From Promethearchaeota archaeon (GTDB taxonomy: Archaea; Asgardarchaeota; Lokiarchaeia; Sigyniarchaeales; SOKP01): a DNA stretch of 64,000 bases. The notes beneath the pieces were generated by a model. That model was not told the origin of the DNA, made no database searches, and saw nothing but the letters and a program-made list of their open reading frames with translations. Made by a program: the position numbers and the translations under genes. Of this stretch, positions 44,920-54,141 are shown piece by piece (position 1 is the first letter of the stretch; every line of letters starts with the position of its first letter). The stretch spans positions 186,001-250,000 of the forward strand of contig JALGVJ010000001.1 of NCBI GenBank assembly GCA_029838195.1, given 5' to 3'.

Positions 44920-45345
44920 TTATCCTTCTAAATCTTCAAGGAAATCGCCGAACATGGCTAGAATTTCTCCATACGCAATGGCATCTTGTAAATTTCCTTC
45001 AATCTTCAAATCTCCGGACATGTAGGCGCTTGTAGAATCAATTTCCCCGCTTCCAAGTCCGGCCCACGTTGCTGCTGTAGCACTCATTGTCACGGTTGGC
45101 TCCTCTGCTTCTCCTTCTCCATATTCAAACTTCCCTTCTCCTAATTTTATCCAGAACTTGAAATCGGTATCACTATAATTATTTTGAACTACAATCGTGT
45201 CTAAATCTTCCAGTTCCTCCTTAATTTCTTCATCTTCCTGAGCAATTTGCTTGTAGACTTCAAAAAGAGTTAACGCGTCTCTCGGTTCGGCTTGTCCTTT
45301 ATCTCTCATTTCCGCTAATTTTTTTAATAATTCTGCATCCACCAT
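44920..45345 (-). CDS. SCP-2 sterol-transfer domain protein
   Basis: A 141-residue acidic protein with the SCP2 (sterol carrier protein 2) fold: after an N-terminal helical region, strands FKFWIKLGEGKFEY and PTVTMSATAATWAGLGSGEID lead to SAYMSGDLKIEGNLQDAI, the characteristic SCP2 C-terminal block. Family members bind hydrophobic ligands such as lipids or fatty acyl-CoA. Small single-domain forms are frequent in archaea. The ligand is unknown. The nearest genes do not define a pathway. Confidence 0.82.
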   Translation of the reverse strand: MVDAELLKKLAEMRDKGQAEPRDALTLFEVYKQIAQEDEEIKEELEDLDTIVVQNNYSDTDFKFWIKLGEGKFEYGEGEAEEPTVTMSATAATWAGLGSGEIDSTSAYMSGDLKIEGNLQDAIAYGEILAMFGDFLEDLEG

Positions 45346-45498
45346 TTTATTCCCTCACCTCATATGAAAGGATATAAATTTTAACTTTTTAAATAAAATT
45401 TCTGTTAGATGATTAGTATTCTTTTTTTTTAATTAATAAAGATTTTGCCTATCCTTAGGAGGTTCTTTAACCTTCCTTCCTCATGAAAATTATCTTAT

Positions 45499-46566
45499 TT
45501 ATTTCTTTAAGCGCAGTTTTAATTTTTGGGCTATGAGATCGCCCATTTCCACAGTAGACAGCGTTTTCAAAGTGGAATTTTTGATATCCACAGTCCTTCC
45601 TTCTGCTAATGCCTCTTCCACGGCAAACTCGATTTCATTTCCTAATTCGTTTTGAGCAAAACTAATGGATAGCATTAATTTTACGCTTAAAATGGTGCCA
45701 ATGGGATTGGCAATATTCTTCCCTGCGATATCTGGTGCTGAACCATGAATGGGCTCATACATTGACACTTTATTAGGATGAATGTTTCCGCTAGAGGCCA
45801 TTCCAAGGCTTCCAATTAAAAATGCAGCCTCATCACTTGCGATGTCGCCAAACATGTTTCCTAGAACGACTGTTTGAAATTTATAGGGCTCCCGAATTAA
45901 CCATTGGCAAAATGAATCGATATAATAATCTTCTTTTTTCAGTGAAGGATATTTTTCTCCTATTTCATGAAATATGGTCCTCCATAATTGGCTTGTTTTC
46001 AACACGTTCGCCTTGTCAACGGAAGTGATTTTTTGATGGTTCATTTGCTTAGCAAATTCAAACGCATAGGATATTATTCTCTCACATCCTTTTCTCGTGT
46101 ATATCATGAGGTTTTGAGCGACCTCGTTTTTCAAAATACCGCCGATATTTGCATAAAGACCTTCCGTATTTTCCCGCACGAACGTAATGTCGATGCCCGG
46201 ACCAATGTATTCCTCTTTTAGGGGGCATCTATCTCGCAACGTCTCATAAAGCTTGACAGGCCGTAAATTAACGTAAAGATCGAGTCCTTGTCGGATTTTT
46301 AGAATCGCAATTTCTGCCACCCCTTGCGGCAGACCGGGTATACCGATGGCTCCAAAAAGAAGCGCGTCTGAATTCTTTATAGTTTCAAATGACTTGTCGG
46401 GCAAACTTACACCATATTCCTTCCACACACCTCCTCCGGCAGGTGCTTCTCTCAATTCAAACTGTAATTCGGAATAATCCTCTATGACTTTTAATATTTT
46501 AATTCCTTCTCTAATGACTTCTGGTCCTACACCATCTCCTTCGGTTACGGCAATAACTTTTTTCAC
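45499..46566 (-). CDS. Isopropylmalate/isocitrate dehydrogenase family protein
   Basis: A 355-residue NAD(P)-dependent beta-decarboxylating dehydrogenase. It has the family opening VTEGDGVGPEVI, the substrate Arg motif LYVNLRPVKLY (about 97-107) with FVRENTEGLYA, catalytic SVDKANVLKTSQLWR (Lys), metal Asp residues in NMFGDIASDEAA, and the coenzyme site PIHGSAPDIAGKNIANP. The VNLRPVKLY and NTEGLY features fit 3-isopropylmalate dehydrogenase or the tartrate/homoisocitrate branch better than isocitrate dehydrogenase. No other leucine genes lie nearby, so leuB is only one possibility. Confidence 0.85.
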   Translation of the reverse strand: MKKVIAVTEGDGVGPEVIREGIKILKVIEDYSELQFELREAPAGGGVWKEYGVSLPDKSFETIKNSDALLFGAIGIPGLPQGVAEIAILKIRQGLDLYVNLRPVKLYETLRDRCPLKEEYIGPGIDITFVRENTEGLYANIGGILKNEVAQNLMIYTRKGCERIISYAFEFAKQMNHQKITSVDKANVLKTSQLWRTIFHEIGEKYPSLKKEDYYIDSFCQWLIREPYKFQTVVLGNMFGDIASDEAAFLIGSLGMASSGNIHPNKVSMYEPIHGSAPDIAGKNIANPIGTILSVKLMLSISFAQNELGNEIEFAVEEALAEGRTVDIKNSTLKTLSTVEMGDLIAQKLKLRLKK

Positions 46567-47252
46567 GTGAATGCTCGCCTCAAATTCCTATTCTACGTTT
46601 TGTTTCTAAAAATGAACGATTCTTTAATTAATTTTTTGAGAATCATACGTTTTTTGTTAATCGGGCCTTCAAACGAGGTCCAGTGCTAAAGTTAAACAAT
46701 AATGAAAAGCGGAAAGTATAAAATGAAAAAGAAGACATGTCTCTTGTATTTTTAGGTCAGTTTCATCTTATTAATTAACAAAATTAAATTGAGCAAATTA
46801 GAAAGATTGTGCCCTTAACACTCGTGAATCGCATGGATCTATCTTTCCTTTCCAAATTAAAATAAATTTTTTCATTGATTCAAATCGTAAATTATTCATG
46901 TCTGATCTAATAAAAATCTCATTCAATTATTTAGCCAAAATAAGTGAATATTCAAAATTCAATGGCCGTTTATTACTCACATCCCTCATTTTCAAGGTCT
47001 ATCCCTCAACAGGAAAAAAATTTAAAATCATGAAAGATCTCAAGGCTAAAGGCTCAGAACCCCATTTGCCGGTTTTTTGCTTAAACTTCACTTTTTGTCG
47101 AATTGGTTGAAAATATTAACTCAATCATGCAATAGGAACGATCTAACATAACATTTATATATTTGAATTGAATATTATTATTTAAGAAACTTCTATGTAA
47201 GAATTTTCTCATGTAAAATTTTATCAAGAATAAAAAAGTGGAGGAATAAAAA
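46567..47252. other. Long intergenic region before the histone gene
   Basis: This 686-bp region lies between the divergent dehydrogenase and histone genes. A 70-codon open frame (46898-47110, plus) has no family similarity that I can see and is left out. The last 100 bp hold the histone promoter. The middle part has slightly mixed composition but no recognisable RNA. Confidence 0.4.
47154..47161 (+). promoter_or_regulatory. TATA box of histone gene
   Basis: TTTATATA in an A-rich context, giving an expected start site about 25 bases downstream (near 47186) and a leader of about 65 bases. GGAGG at 47240-47244 precedes the ATG by 8 bases, a strong ribosome-binding site that fits a highly expressed gene. 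Confidence 0.5.
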
Positions 47253-47465
47253 ATGGCTAAAAAAATATTCGCCTGGAGCCCAATTAGAAAATTAATGAAA
47301 GATAATGGCGCAGAAATGGTAGCACGAGATGCCGTGGACGCTTTAATCGATTATTTAGAAGCTTTAGCGAAAAACGTGACCAATAAAGCTCTTGAAATGA
47401 CCCGACACGCTGGACGCAAGAAGCTCGTGCTCGAAGATCTCGAATTGGCGCTCAAGGTTTTATAG
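47253..47465 (+). CDS. Archaeal histone
   Basis: A 70-residue histone-fold protein of the HMf/HMk class. It has three helices with two loops, including the conserved RDAVDALIDYLEALAKNVTNKA central helix region and TRHAGRKKLVLEDLELAL at the C-terminus, where RHAGRK and the following Asp are DNA-binding and fold-stabilising hallmarks. It has no N- or C-terminal tail beyond a short basic start (MAKKIF). It should dimerise and wrap DNA. A single-gene unit with strong ribosome-binding site and TATA box suggests high expression. Confidence 0.95.
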   Translation: MAKKIFAWSPIRKLMKDNGAEMVARDAVDALIDYLEALAKNVTNKALEMTRHAGRKKLVLEDLELALKVL

Positions 47466-48035
47466 AATTGCAATCTTTAAAGTATCAATTTCCCAATAAC
47501 TAACGTTTTTTTCTTTTTCTATTTATAAAAATTCTCTTTTAAAAGTTAATCGCCCTTCTTAATTGAGCCTATTTTTGACTCTCTAAAATTAATGGAAGTT
47601 TAAACATCGTTTATCAATAACCGACAAAAATTCACTCCATCTCGTCTTAAATCATGACGGATTCATCCGTAAAAATTTCAGCCCACAAAAATGATCATTT
47701 TCATGCAGTTCCTTCCACGTCCATGAAATTTCTGCAAGAACGCTTTAACCCGTTGTAGAACCCGATTGCTCGATTCTTGACAAAATTCACGGGGGTAAAG
47801 ATTTGCTTTTCGTCGGAGCATCTTTAATGATTTTTAAAATTCAGTTAAATATAAAATATTAAAAATGCCCTCCATTTAAATTGGGAGATTAAAAAAAATC
47901 AACGAACAAAACAATATACATCATCCTAAAAAAAAAACAACAAAAATAAAAAAACCAATAAAAATAAAAAAAAACAACGAAAATAAAAAAAAAGTTAACA
48001 TGCTTTTTACAAGCGTTCTGTTTCCTCAAGAATCC
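47466..48035. other. Intergenic region downstream of histone gene
   Basis: This 570-bp region contains no protein gene I can support. The part at about 47640-47830 has several short stems: ACGGA/TCCGT near 47658-47671, TTCATG/CATGAA near 47700-47727 and a TGCAG/CTGCA pairing, and is less A/T-biased than its surroundings, so a non-coding RNA is possible. The last part is an A-rich tract described separately as a terminator. Confidence 0.35.
47929..47998 (-). terminator. T-rich tract ending the AOR/MoaD operon
   Basis: On the minus strand this reads as a series of long T-runs broken by short ATTTTC or GTTG spacers, starting about 40 bases past the MoaD-like stop. Archaeal RNA polymerase terminates at such U-rich tracts without a hairpin, so this is a likely terminator for the AOR operon. 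Confidence 0.55.
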
Positions 48036-48326
48036 CTATTCATCTTCTTCCTTGTGAAAATACCACTTGTAGAGCAAACTCATGTTTTTTCTGGGAAATA
48101 ATCCTACTATATCTCCCTCCTTAACGTTCTTATTAATTCCCGCATACCTGTTATTAACAAATATATGCCCAAGTTCAGAAGGCTCAATAGAAAATTTTTC
48201 TATTATGTCTTTAACCTTCCTTACATCTGCCGAGTCTACTTGAATAATACGGGGAAATCCCGTCTCCGTCGTATCTCCCTCTATTTTCTCCTTTAAAAGC
48301 CCAAATAGCTTGACCTTTATGCCCAT
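48036..48326 (-). CDS. MoaD/ThiS-like beta-grasp protein linked to AOR
   Basis: A 96-residue beta-grasp (ubiquitin-like) protein of the MoaD/ThiS superfamily: strand KVKLFGLLKEKI, the helix VRKVKDIIEKFSI, FVNNRYAGINKNVKEGDIVGLFP. The canonical C-terminal Gly-Gly needed for sulfur carrying is missing; the protein continues with KNMSLLYKWYFHKEEDE. It lies 18 bp downstream of the aldehyde oxidoreductase gene, an arrangement common for AOR enzymes. It may help assemble the pterin cofactor or bind AOR, rather than donate sulfur. Confidence 0.8.
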   Translation of the reverse strand: MGIKVKLFGLLKEKIEGDTTETGFPRIIQVDSADVRKVKDIIEKFSIEPSELGHIFVNNRYAGINKNVKEGDIVGLFPRKNMSLLYKWYFHKEEDE

Positions 48327-48344
48327 CTTCTCATTTTGTTGTTC

Positions 48345-50090
48345 CTAAAACACTTTATCAAGTTCTTCCTCTGAAACGTTGAAAACTTCATTCGTGGGTG
48401 GTAAAGGCTCCAAAACCATGAATTCAGGAAGTCTATCATGAGCCTTGGTAAAGCCTGCTGCTTTATTGAAATTTAATTCGGTATCCAGAATCTGTTGTCC
48501 AATTTTTGCAACATCTTCCACCTTAAGATCAGTTCCATATACTCCATTTATTGATTCTACAACGCCTTCTAAACCTGATGGGATATCAAGAATTGCAAAG
48601 GCGATAAACAAACAATAACCTGAAGCATCAACGGCAGCGGTTGCAAGTTGTAGATTACGAGATAAATCTGATTTCTTTACATCCCGGGGATCAGCAGTCC
48701 CTCCCACGCCCATGATTTCAGTGGCTATACAATATCCAGCAGTGTGGTCCGCTCCCATTGGCGTAGTGGCGTAGGTAACACCGATACCTTTAATTGCACG
48801 CGGGTCGTAAGCTGGAATACCTTGTCCTTTGACGGTAGGAACTCTCCAAACACCATAAGCTCGTGCCGTGTATTCTGTACCGTTTGCGATGATTCTCCCT
48901 AAGGGCGTTTTGTTTCGAACTTCTTCTAATAGTTCAATGGCTTTCTGTCCATCTCCAAAATCAAGAACGCCGCCTTCCATGGCAACGGCTATAGTATCCC
49001 CGCATTCAATCGTATCCAGGCCTAAATCATTGCATTGTCGGTTTAGTTCACCTATGATATCTAGGTCATAGATTCCACAATTTGGTCCCAATGCCCAAGT
49101 TGATTCATATTCTAAAACGCCTACGGGGTTTTCTCCGTTAGGGTCCACCCAAACTTCAGAGCATTGGATGACACAGCCCGGATGGCAGGCATGGGGTCTT
49201 TGGCCAGCTCCACCCCTTTTCTTGATTTCTTCAGCTTTTTTCTCACCGGATACCATGGCTGCTTGATCCGATTGACCGGCAGAGAAATTTTTTTGAGGCA
49301 ATCCTCCAGCTTCATTAATGATGTTTATTAAGACATCCGTTCCATAGGAATTTAAAGCACCTCCGGGTTTAGTTACATCATGAGTAGTAAGAGCCTCTCT
49401 AAGTTTTCGAATTCCTTGATTAAATAATTCTTCATTTTTAATTTCCACGCCAGGAGCATCCGTATCATCCACAATGATAAATTTCAAGCCTCTTGAATAC
49501 ATGACAGCACCTAATCCGCCTCTTCCGGCATATCTGGAGGGCAAGCCATCTATATCATTAAAACACAATCCGGAGTTAGCACTTAATAGTTCTGCTGCTA
49601 TTCCTACACCACAGATTCCTACATTCTTGCCAAACTCGTTGTAAAGATCTTTATAGGCCTCGTAAAGTCCTTTTCCGAGCCATTTATTAGCATTTAGTAA
49701 TTCTGCTCCATCCTTGTTAATTTTTAACAGGTATTTATCATTATCCTCTGCCTTACCTTCCACTACGATCGCAGCAATTCGCAAGCGAGCTACTTTTTGA
49801 CCGAAAGACGTTCCTGCGTTGGCTTCTTTAATTCCGCCAGTCAAGGGCGATTTTCCTCCAACAGAAATTCTACCCGAGCTTGGAGCTTTAGTTCCGGTGA
49901 CCAAGCCAGGTGCTAAAACCACTTTATTAGAGGGTCCTAGGGGGTGGCACGTAGGGGGTACCTCTTTGGCAACGATAGTGGAGGTAAGCCCTCTTCCACC
50001 TAAAGCATAGTATTCTTCGGGCAGATCTTCAAATTTGATGGAACGATCTGTCATATTTACTCTTAAAATTTTTCTTGGCAATAATTTCAC
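48345..50090 (-). CDS. aor: Aldehyde ferredoxin oxidoreductase (tungstopterin)
   Basis: This 581-residue tungsten/pterin enzyme oxidises aldehydes to carboxylic acids with ferredoxin as acceptor. The 4Fe-4S ligands are Cys302, Cys306 and Cys310 (ACHPGCVIQC) plus Cys493 (DASGYC). The pterin regions GGRGLTS (31-37), PSSGRISVGGKSPLTGG (70-86) and RYAGRGGLGAVMYSRGLK (186-203) are intact. It is cytosolic and usual in length. Such enzymes help remove aldehydes formed by 2-keto acid decarboxylation, fitting the indolepyruvate oxidoreductase at the window end. The MoaD-like gene is co-transcribed. Confidence 0.93.
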   Translation of the reverse strand: MKLLPRKILRVNMTDRSIKFEDLPEEYYALGGRGLTSTIVAKEVPPTCHPLGPSNKVVLAPGLVTGTKAPSSGRISVGGKSPLTGGIKEANAGTSFGQKVARLRIAAIVVEGKAEDNDKYLLKINKDGAELLNANKWLGKGLYEAYKDLYNEFGKNVGICGVGIAAELLSANSGLCFNDIDGLPSRYAGRGGLGAVMYSRGLKFIIVDDTDAPGVEIKNEELFNQGIRKLREALTTHDVTKPGGALNSYGTDVLINIINEAGGLPQKNFSAGQSDQAAMVSGEKKAEEIKKRGGAGQRPHACHPGCVIQCSEVWVDPNGENPVGVLEYESTWALGPNCGIYDLDIIGELNRQCNDLGLDTIECGDTIAVAMEGGVLDFGDGQKAIELLEEVRNKTPLGRIIANGTEYTARAYGVWRVPTVKGQGIPAYDPRAIKGIGVTYATTPMGADHTAGYCIATEIMGVGGTADPRDVKKSDLSRNLQLATAAVDASGYCLFIAFAILDIPSGLEGVVESINGVYGTDLKVEDVAKIGQQILDTELNFNKAAGFTKAHDRLPEFMVLEPLPPTNEVFNVSEEELDKVF

Positions 50091-50384
50091 CTTTTTTTTG
50101 TTGTATTAATAATATTATCAGCGTTTTATTTAAATTTATGTTTTTAGCGTCATGTATGCATTGATATAACGCATGGAGAAGACGATAGGAATTAGTAAAT
50201 CTCTCTCAATTAAAAAGAAATGGCAAAACTTCATGGTAAAGGATGGTGGAAGCATCTTGAGCTCGTATTGAGAGAAATTTTTCGCTTTTACAAAAATAAT
50301 ATAAATTGTACTTTGATTACATGATACCATGAATCTCTTTTAGGATTTATCCTGCATTATATTCTCGTAGAATATCTATAAGGA

Positions 50385-51572
50385 TCAGCGTTTAAATTTG
50401 AAGAGAATGATGAGAGTGGAAATAATGGGAAAAATGATCATCAAGGAGATGCCAAAATAATAATCTGGGTTAATGGTTAATAACAAGGTAAAGAGCAATC
50501 CCCCTGAAAAACCTCCTAAAAAGAAGCTTGAATTTACATAGCCAATGTATTTTCCCTTGTTTTTAGGCGTGGTATGCTTGGAAATATAAAGATAAATGGC
50601 GGAATAAAACATGCTGTAGCTTAAAGCTATGAGGATTTGAGATATGAAAAAGCCAAAAAAAGTGGTAGAAAAGAAATATCCAATTAATACGAAAATGCTT
50701 AACACGTATCCCACCACCATGAACGCTTTTTCATTCTTGTCATTAATTAGGTTTCCGAAAATAATGATGAGAAAAAACTGTAGTAAAGGATTAATTCCCA
50801 TTAAAAATCCAATTTGGACGTCATTGTTAAGATATAATGCCATGATGATTGCAAGGATGGATAAAACGGGACGGATTCCAAAATGCCGGAAAAAAAGGGA
50901 ATAATATACGGATTTTGAGATATTATTGCCGGAATTTTCATTCATATCCATGATTCCATGATTTTTAGAGTTCTCGCTTGAGTTTTTTGTTTCTTCGATT
51001 CTATTTAAAATAATAAAGCGATTTTCTCGGGCAAAAAACACCAAGATCATGCTGATAATGTTAAAAATCAAAAAAAAATAGAAAACATGTTCTATACCAT
51101 TAATTTCCACGAAAATTCCGCATAATTGAGCTCCTGCAAACCATCCTAATGCTCCTGTTGCATTAAGATAGGAAATCATTTTTTGATCATTTTCTACCAA
51201 TTCTTGAAACAAGACTAAAATTAGGCCAAAACAAGCCGAGAAAAATCCATGGGCAAACAGGGCAATGATAATCATGATTAGCGTTCGATGGAATAACAGC
51301 CATGAAAATAAGATGGTATCGCCAATTGCTCCGAAAATGAAAATATAGTATCGATTTTGAATTTTATCGCTATAATTTCCGACAAGCGGGGGAAAAACAA
51401 AATTAGTAAATGCCATGATAGTTGAAACTAGTTGGATTATTGATTTTTCAATTCCCATGTAATAAAGATATCGTGGAAGATAGGTATAAAGAGCCATTCC
51501 AAGGATGCCAGAAAAAAAAATAGATAAAAAAATGATGAATCCTGATTTTTTTGATAGAATCAATGTCCCCAA
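50385..51572 (-). CDS. MFS transporter
   Basis: A 395-residue membrane protein with 11-12 hydrophobic helices and an MFS-like loop after helix 2 (VGNYSDKIQNRYY, about 64-76). The central loop (about 192-218) is charged and Asn-rich. The second half has the matching loop LINDKNEKAF. The substrate cannot be assigned; LacY/nucleoside-proton symporter-like topologies are similar. It lies upstream of AOR in the same direction, separated by 294 bp, so co-regulation is uncertain. Confidence 0.82.
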   Translation of the reverse strand: MGTLILSKKSGFIIFLSIFFSGILGMALYTYLPRYLYYMGIEKSIIQLVSTIMAFTNFVFPPLVGNYSDKIQNRYYIFIFGAIGDTILFSWLLFHRTLIMIIIALFAHGFFSACFGLILVLFQELVENDQKMISYLNATGALGWFAGAQLCGIFVEINGIEHVFYFFLIFNIISMILVFFARENRFIILNRIEETKNSSENSKNHGIMDMNENSGNNISKSVYYSLFFRHFGIRPVLSILAIIMALYLNNDVQIGFLMGINPLLQFFLIIIFGNLINDKNEKAFMVVGYVLSIFVLIGYFFSTTFFGFFISQILIALSYSMFYSAIYLYISKHTTPKNKGKYIGYVNSSFFLGGFSGGLLFTLLLTINPDYYFGISLMIIFPIISTLIILFKFKR

Positions 51573-51742
51573 ATTTCCGTGATGTAGTAGAGGTCTATTA
51601 AATGTTAAAATCTAATGCCTTGGAGTAAAAAATGATAAAAGCCTCTTAATTTTTATGGAAAAGTACTCTCTTACGTCATGATTAAAATGTCATGAGGATT
51701 ACACGCTAATGATTTTTCATCGGGAATTGATAATTCCTTTTT

Positions 51743-53776
51743 TTATTTATTCGATTTTGAATAAACAGGCATGATCAAGTAGCTGGGGTGATTTTTATCA
51801 TGATAAATCTTTTGGACAGCTTTCATATACTCGAATGGCTTTCCTTTTCCCCCTAAATTTGAATTAATGTCAAATCTAGGAAAATTGCTGGAAGTTATTT
51901 CTAATCGAATTCGATGTCCTTTTCGAAAAAGATTAGAGGTATTACCAAGCTCAATTGTATATTTAATAATCTCGTCGGGATTAATGAGAGAAGGGGCTGA
52001 AATACCGTTTCTAAAGCGAGCTCTAATTCCAGCGTCTAAAATATTATAAGCTTTCCCATTAGGAAATACATCCACTAGTTTCACCATGAAATCCGTGTCT
52101 TGAGCTGAAGAAGCTGCGAACAAGACCATTTTCACGAGCCCAGTGATTTCTATTCCTTTTTGTAAAACATTTGAAGTATACACGAGCACGTCTAAACGCT
52201 GTTCTGCATCTTTTTGGTCATGGCTTCCTTTTAAAATATCTAAATTCCTGCCTCCCCGAGTAATAACGGGGTTCATGGGATCAAATTCATACTGGTCAGG
52301 TGGTTCTTCTTTAGGATATTTAGGACTTAATTTTCCATGGACCTTCATGCTATTAGCATCACCATCGGAATGAAGATATAATTTTCGGTATCTTATTTCT
52401 TTAGGAGGCCAATAATCCGTATATCTCCAGAGATTTCTCCCCATGACCCAATATTTAATTGGAGGTTTATCTATATCGGTAAAAGTGGATCGTTTTTCTT
52501 TCAACCAGTAATCAAACCATTGCTTGTTTAAAAACAGCTTGTAAAACATTAACATTCCCGCATTAAATAACGTGCTTTCTGGGTGTCCGCTTTCAGCATG
52601 AGCCCAAGGGCCTATTACCATTTTAGAGTGTTTTTTTACAAAATCATTTGCATTTTTTTGAAGTTCCAAGAAATCTTTTAATTGATGTTCTAAAAACATG
52701 TCTTGCCAGCCAGCAAGCATGAAAACTGGTTGCTCTACATGTTCAACGGCATAGTCTAATAAGCCTAACATTCGTTCCGTGTCTTTTTCAATTTTCTGAT
52801 GAAATAAGAAATCATTCAAGAATTTAAAAAACAACGAGAAGTTCCGTTTCTTGAAATTAACGTGGTTATTGAGGTAATGTTCCGCTATTTTCCGTTTTAC
52901 TTTATCAAGATTTAAATCTTTAAAATCAGAAAATTTAAGAATGGAAGATTGCTTTTCTAAAGGATCATTATATAGAGCTGTGGTCGGATTCAAATATCTT
53001 TCTTGAATTTCTCTCGGCAAGAGATCTACCGGCGGTTTTTCACGATTTACCGTGATATTTAATAATATCCGATACATTGCTGTTGTTAATGAATGAATGT
53101 TTAATCCTCCAGACGAGTTCCAGAGATTCAATGTAGAGCAAATCGCCGGAGAAATGCAAGTAAGGATTCCCTCATTCTTAAATGAAACACATAACTGAGT
53201 TAATCCGAAATAGCTCCCTCCATTCATTCCTATTTTTCCATTGTACCAAAATTGTTTTTTGATCCACTGAAGAGTTTCTAGTCCATCGCTTCTATCTGCT
53301 AAAAGGTAAAAATTGAACCCTTCAGAATGAGCACATCCTCGAACATCTTGCAATACAACCGCAAACCCGTGGATGGCATAAAAGTGAGCTAAATAACTAA
53401 AAGAATCTTTCCAATACGGTAATCGGATGAGCATGGTTGGACATTTACTTCGTTTTTTGTACACTTTTTTAGGCAAATACACATCTGTTGCTAATTTCGT
53501 GCCATCGCTCATTTCTAACATGTATTCGGGAAAACGTTTTACTCCTTTAAATGAAAATCCAGAATCGAGGATCAAGCTCAAGATTCTTACAAATGGCAGA
53601 ACACCATTTCTCATTATCCGCTCTAGGAGGCGTCGGAAAAAAGGAGGGAGATTATCTCTTTTAGGAATTTGTAAATAAGAAAAACTAGTCACGTAATGAT
53701 CTACATTCATGAAAAATAAAAATTGTTCATCTATAAAAAGGGACATTAAATTTCTAAAAACAAATAATCGTGTCAA
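51743..53776 (-). CDS. CocE/NonD family (S15-type) serine hydrolase
   Basis: A 677-residue hydrolase of the X-Pro dipeptidyl-peptidase/CocE family. The alpha/beta domain has DVRGCAHSEG (144-153), nucleophile Ser188 in GMNGGSYFG (183-191), Asp in MLAGWQDMF and His in IGPWAHAESG. The C-terminal jelly-roll (about 500-677) follows, with DTDFMVKLVDVFPNGKAYNI and RIEITSSNFPRFDIN-type blocks. An N-terminal extension of about 80 residues has no signal peptide. Family members hydrolyse esters, amides or acylated antibiotics; the substrate here is unknown. The middle insertion (about 215-330) is long and helical. Confidence 0.88.
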   Translation of the reverse strand: MTRLFVFRNLMSLFIDEQFLFFMNVDHYVTSFSYLQIPKRDNLPPFFRRLLERIMRNGVLPFVRILSLILDSGFSFKGVKRFPEYMLEMSDGTKLATDVYLPKKVYKKRSKCPTMLIRLPYWKDSFSYLAHFYAIHGFAVVLQDVRGCAHSEGFNFYLLADRSDGLETLQWIKKQFWYNGKIGMNGGSYFGLTQLCVSFKNEGILTCISPAICSTLNLWNSSGGLNIHSLTTAMYRILLNITVNREKPPVDLLPREIQERYLNPTTALYNDPLEKQSSILKFSDFKDLNLDKVKRKIAEHYLNNHVNFKKRNFSLFFKFLNDFLFHQKIEKDTERMLGLLDYAVEHVEQPVFMLAGWQDMFLEHQLKDFLELQKNANDFVKKHSKMVIGPWAHAESGHPESTLFNAGMLMFYKLFLNKQWFDYWLKEKRSTFTDIDKPPIKYWVMGRNLWRYTDYWPPKEIRYRKLYLHSDGDANSMKVHGKLSPKYPKEEPPDQYEFDPMNPVITRGGRNLDILKGSHDQKDAEQRLDVLVYTSNVLQKGIEITGLVKMVLFAASSAQDTDFMVKLVDVFPNGKAYNILDAGIRARFRNGISAPSLINPDEIIKYTIELGNTSNLFRKGHRIRLEITSSNFPRFDINSNLGGKGKPFEYMKAVQKIYHDKNHPSYLIMPVYSKSNK

Positions 53777-54141
53777 AAAATCTGCTCTACCGCTTCATGC
53801 TTGACTCCTAAATTATAAATAAATTAGAATCGTGATTGAAATCAATACATGAAGATTTTTTAAAAACGATAGAAAGAAGAAATATTGTTTTATAATCTTC
53901 TTAAAAAGAATTTTTATTCATGAGAATTGATAATAATTATCAAAAAGTAACATTTAATTAAACAATATTTAATACAAAAATCAATAAAACATAAAATTAA
54001 ATTATCTTTTTAGAAAAAAATAATCGATTTTCATAATTATTCATTTCAAAATAAGTCATGGTTTTAATAGGAGTAATTCTATTTTTATCATATAATTTTT
54101 TACTCATTGACTTGCGATAGTGAATAAGAATTCCAATTGAT
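53777..54141. other. Divergent intergenic region, no gene seen
   Basis: This 365-bp region of very high A/T content separates the divergent hydrolase and GTPase genes. A TATA-like TCATATAATT near 54088-54097 could serve the GTPase, giving a short leader. No ribosome-binding site precedes its TTG start. Nothing else is recognised. Confidence 0.4.

Noticed and set aside
46898..47110. 70-codon plus-strand frame before the histone gene
   Set aside because: No family similarity, no ribosome site, and basic/hydrophobic composition typical of random AT-rich frames.
47929..47998. A-rich tract as a repeat array or CRISPR
   Set aside because: Units are not regular in length and no spacers are seen; it is better explained as a T-tract terminator on the minus strand.
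50136..50330. 64-codon minus-strand frame between MFS and AOR genes
   Set aside because: No similarity and no upstream signals; plus-strand alternatives in the same place are equally unconvincing.
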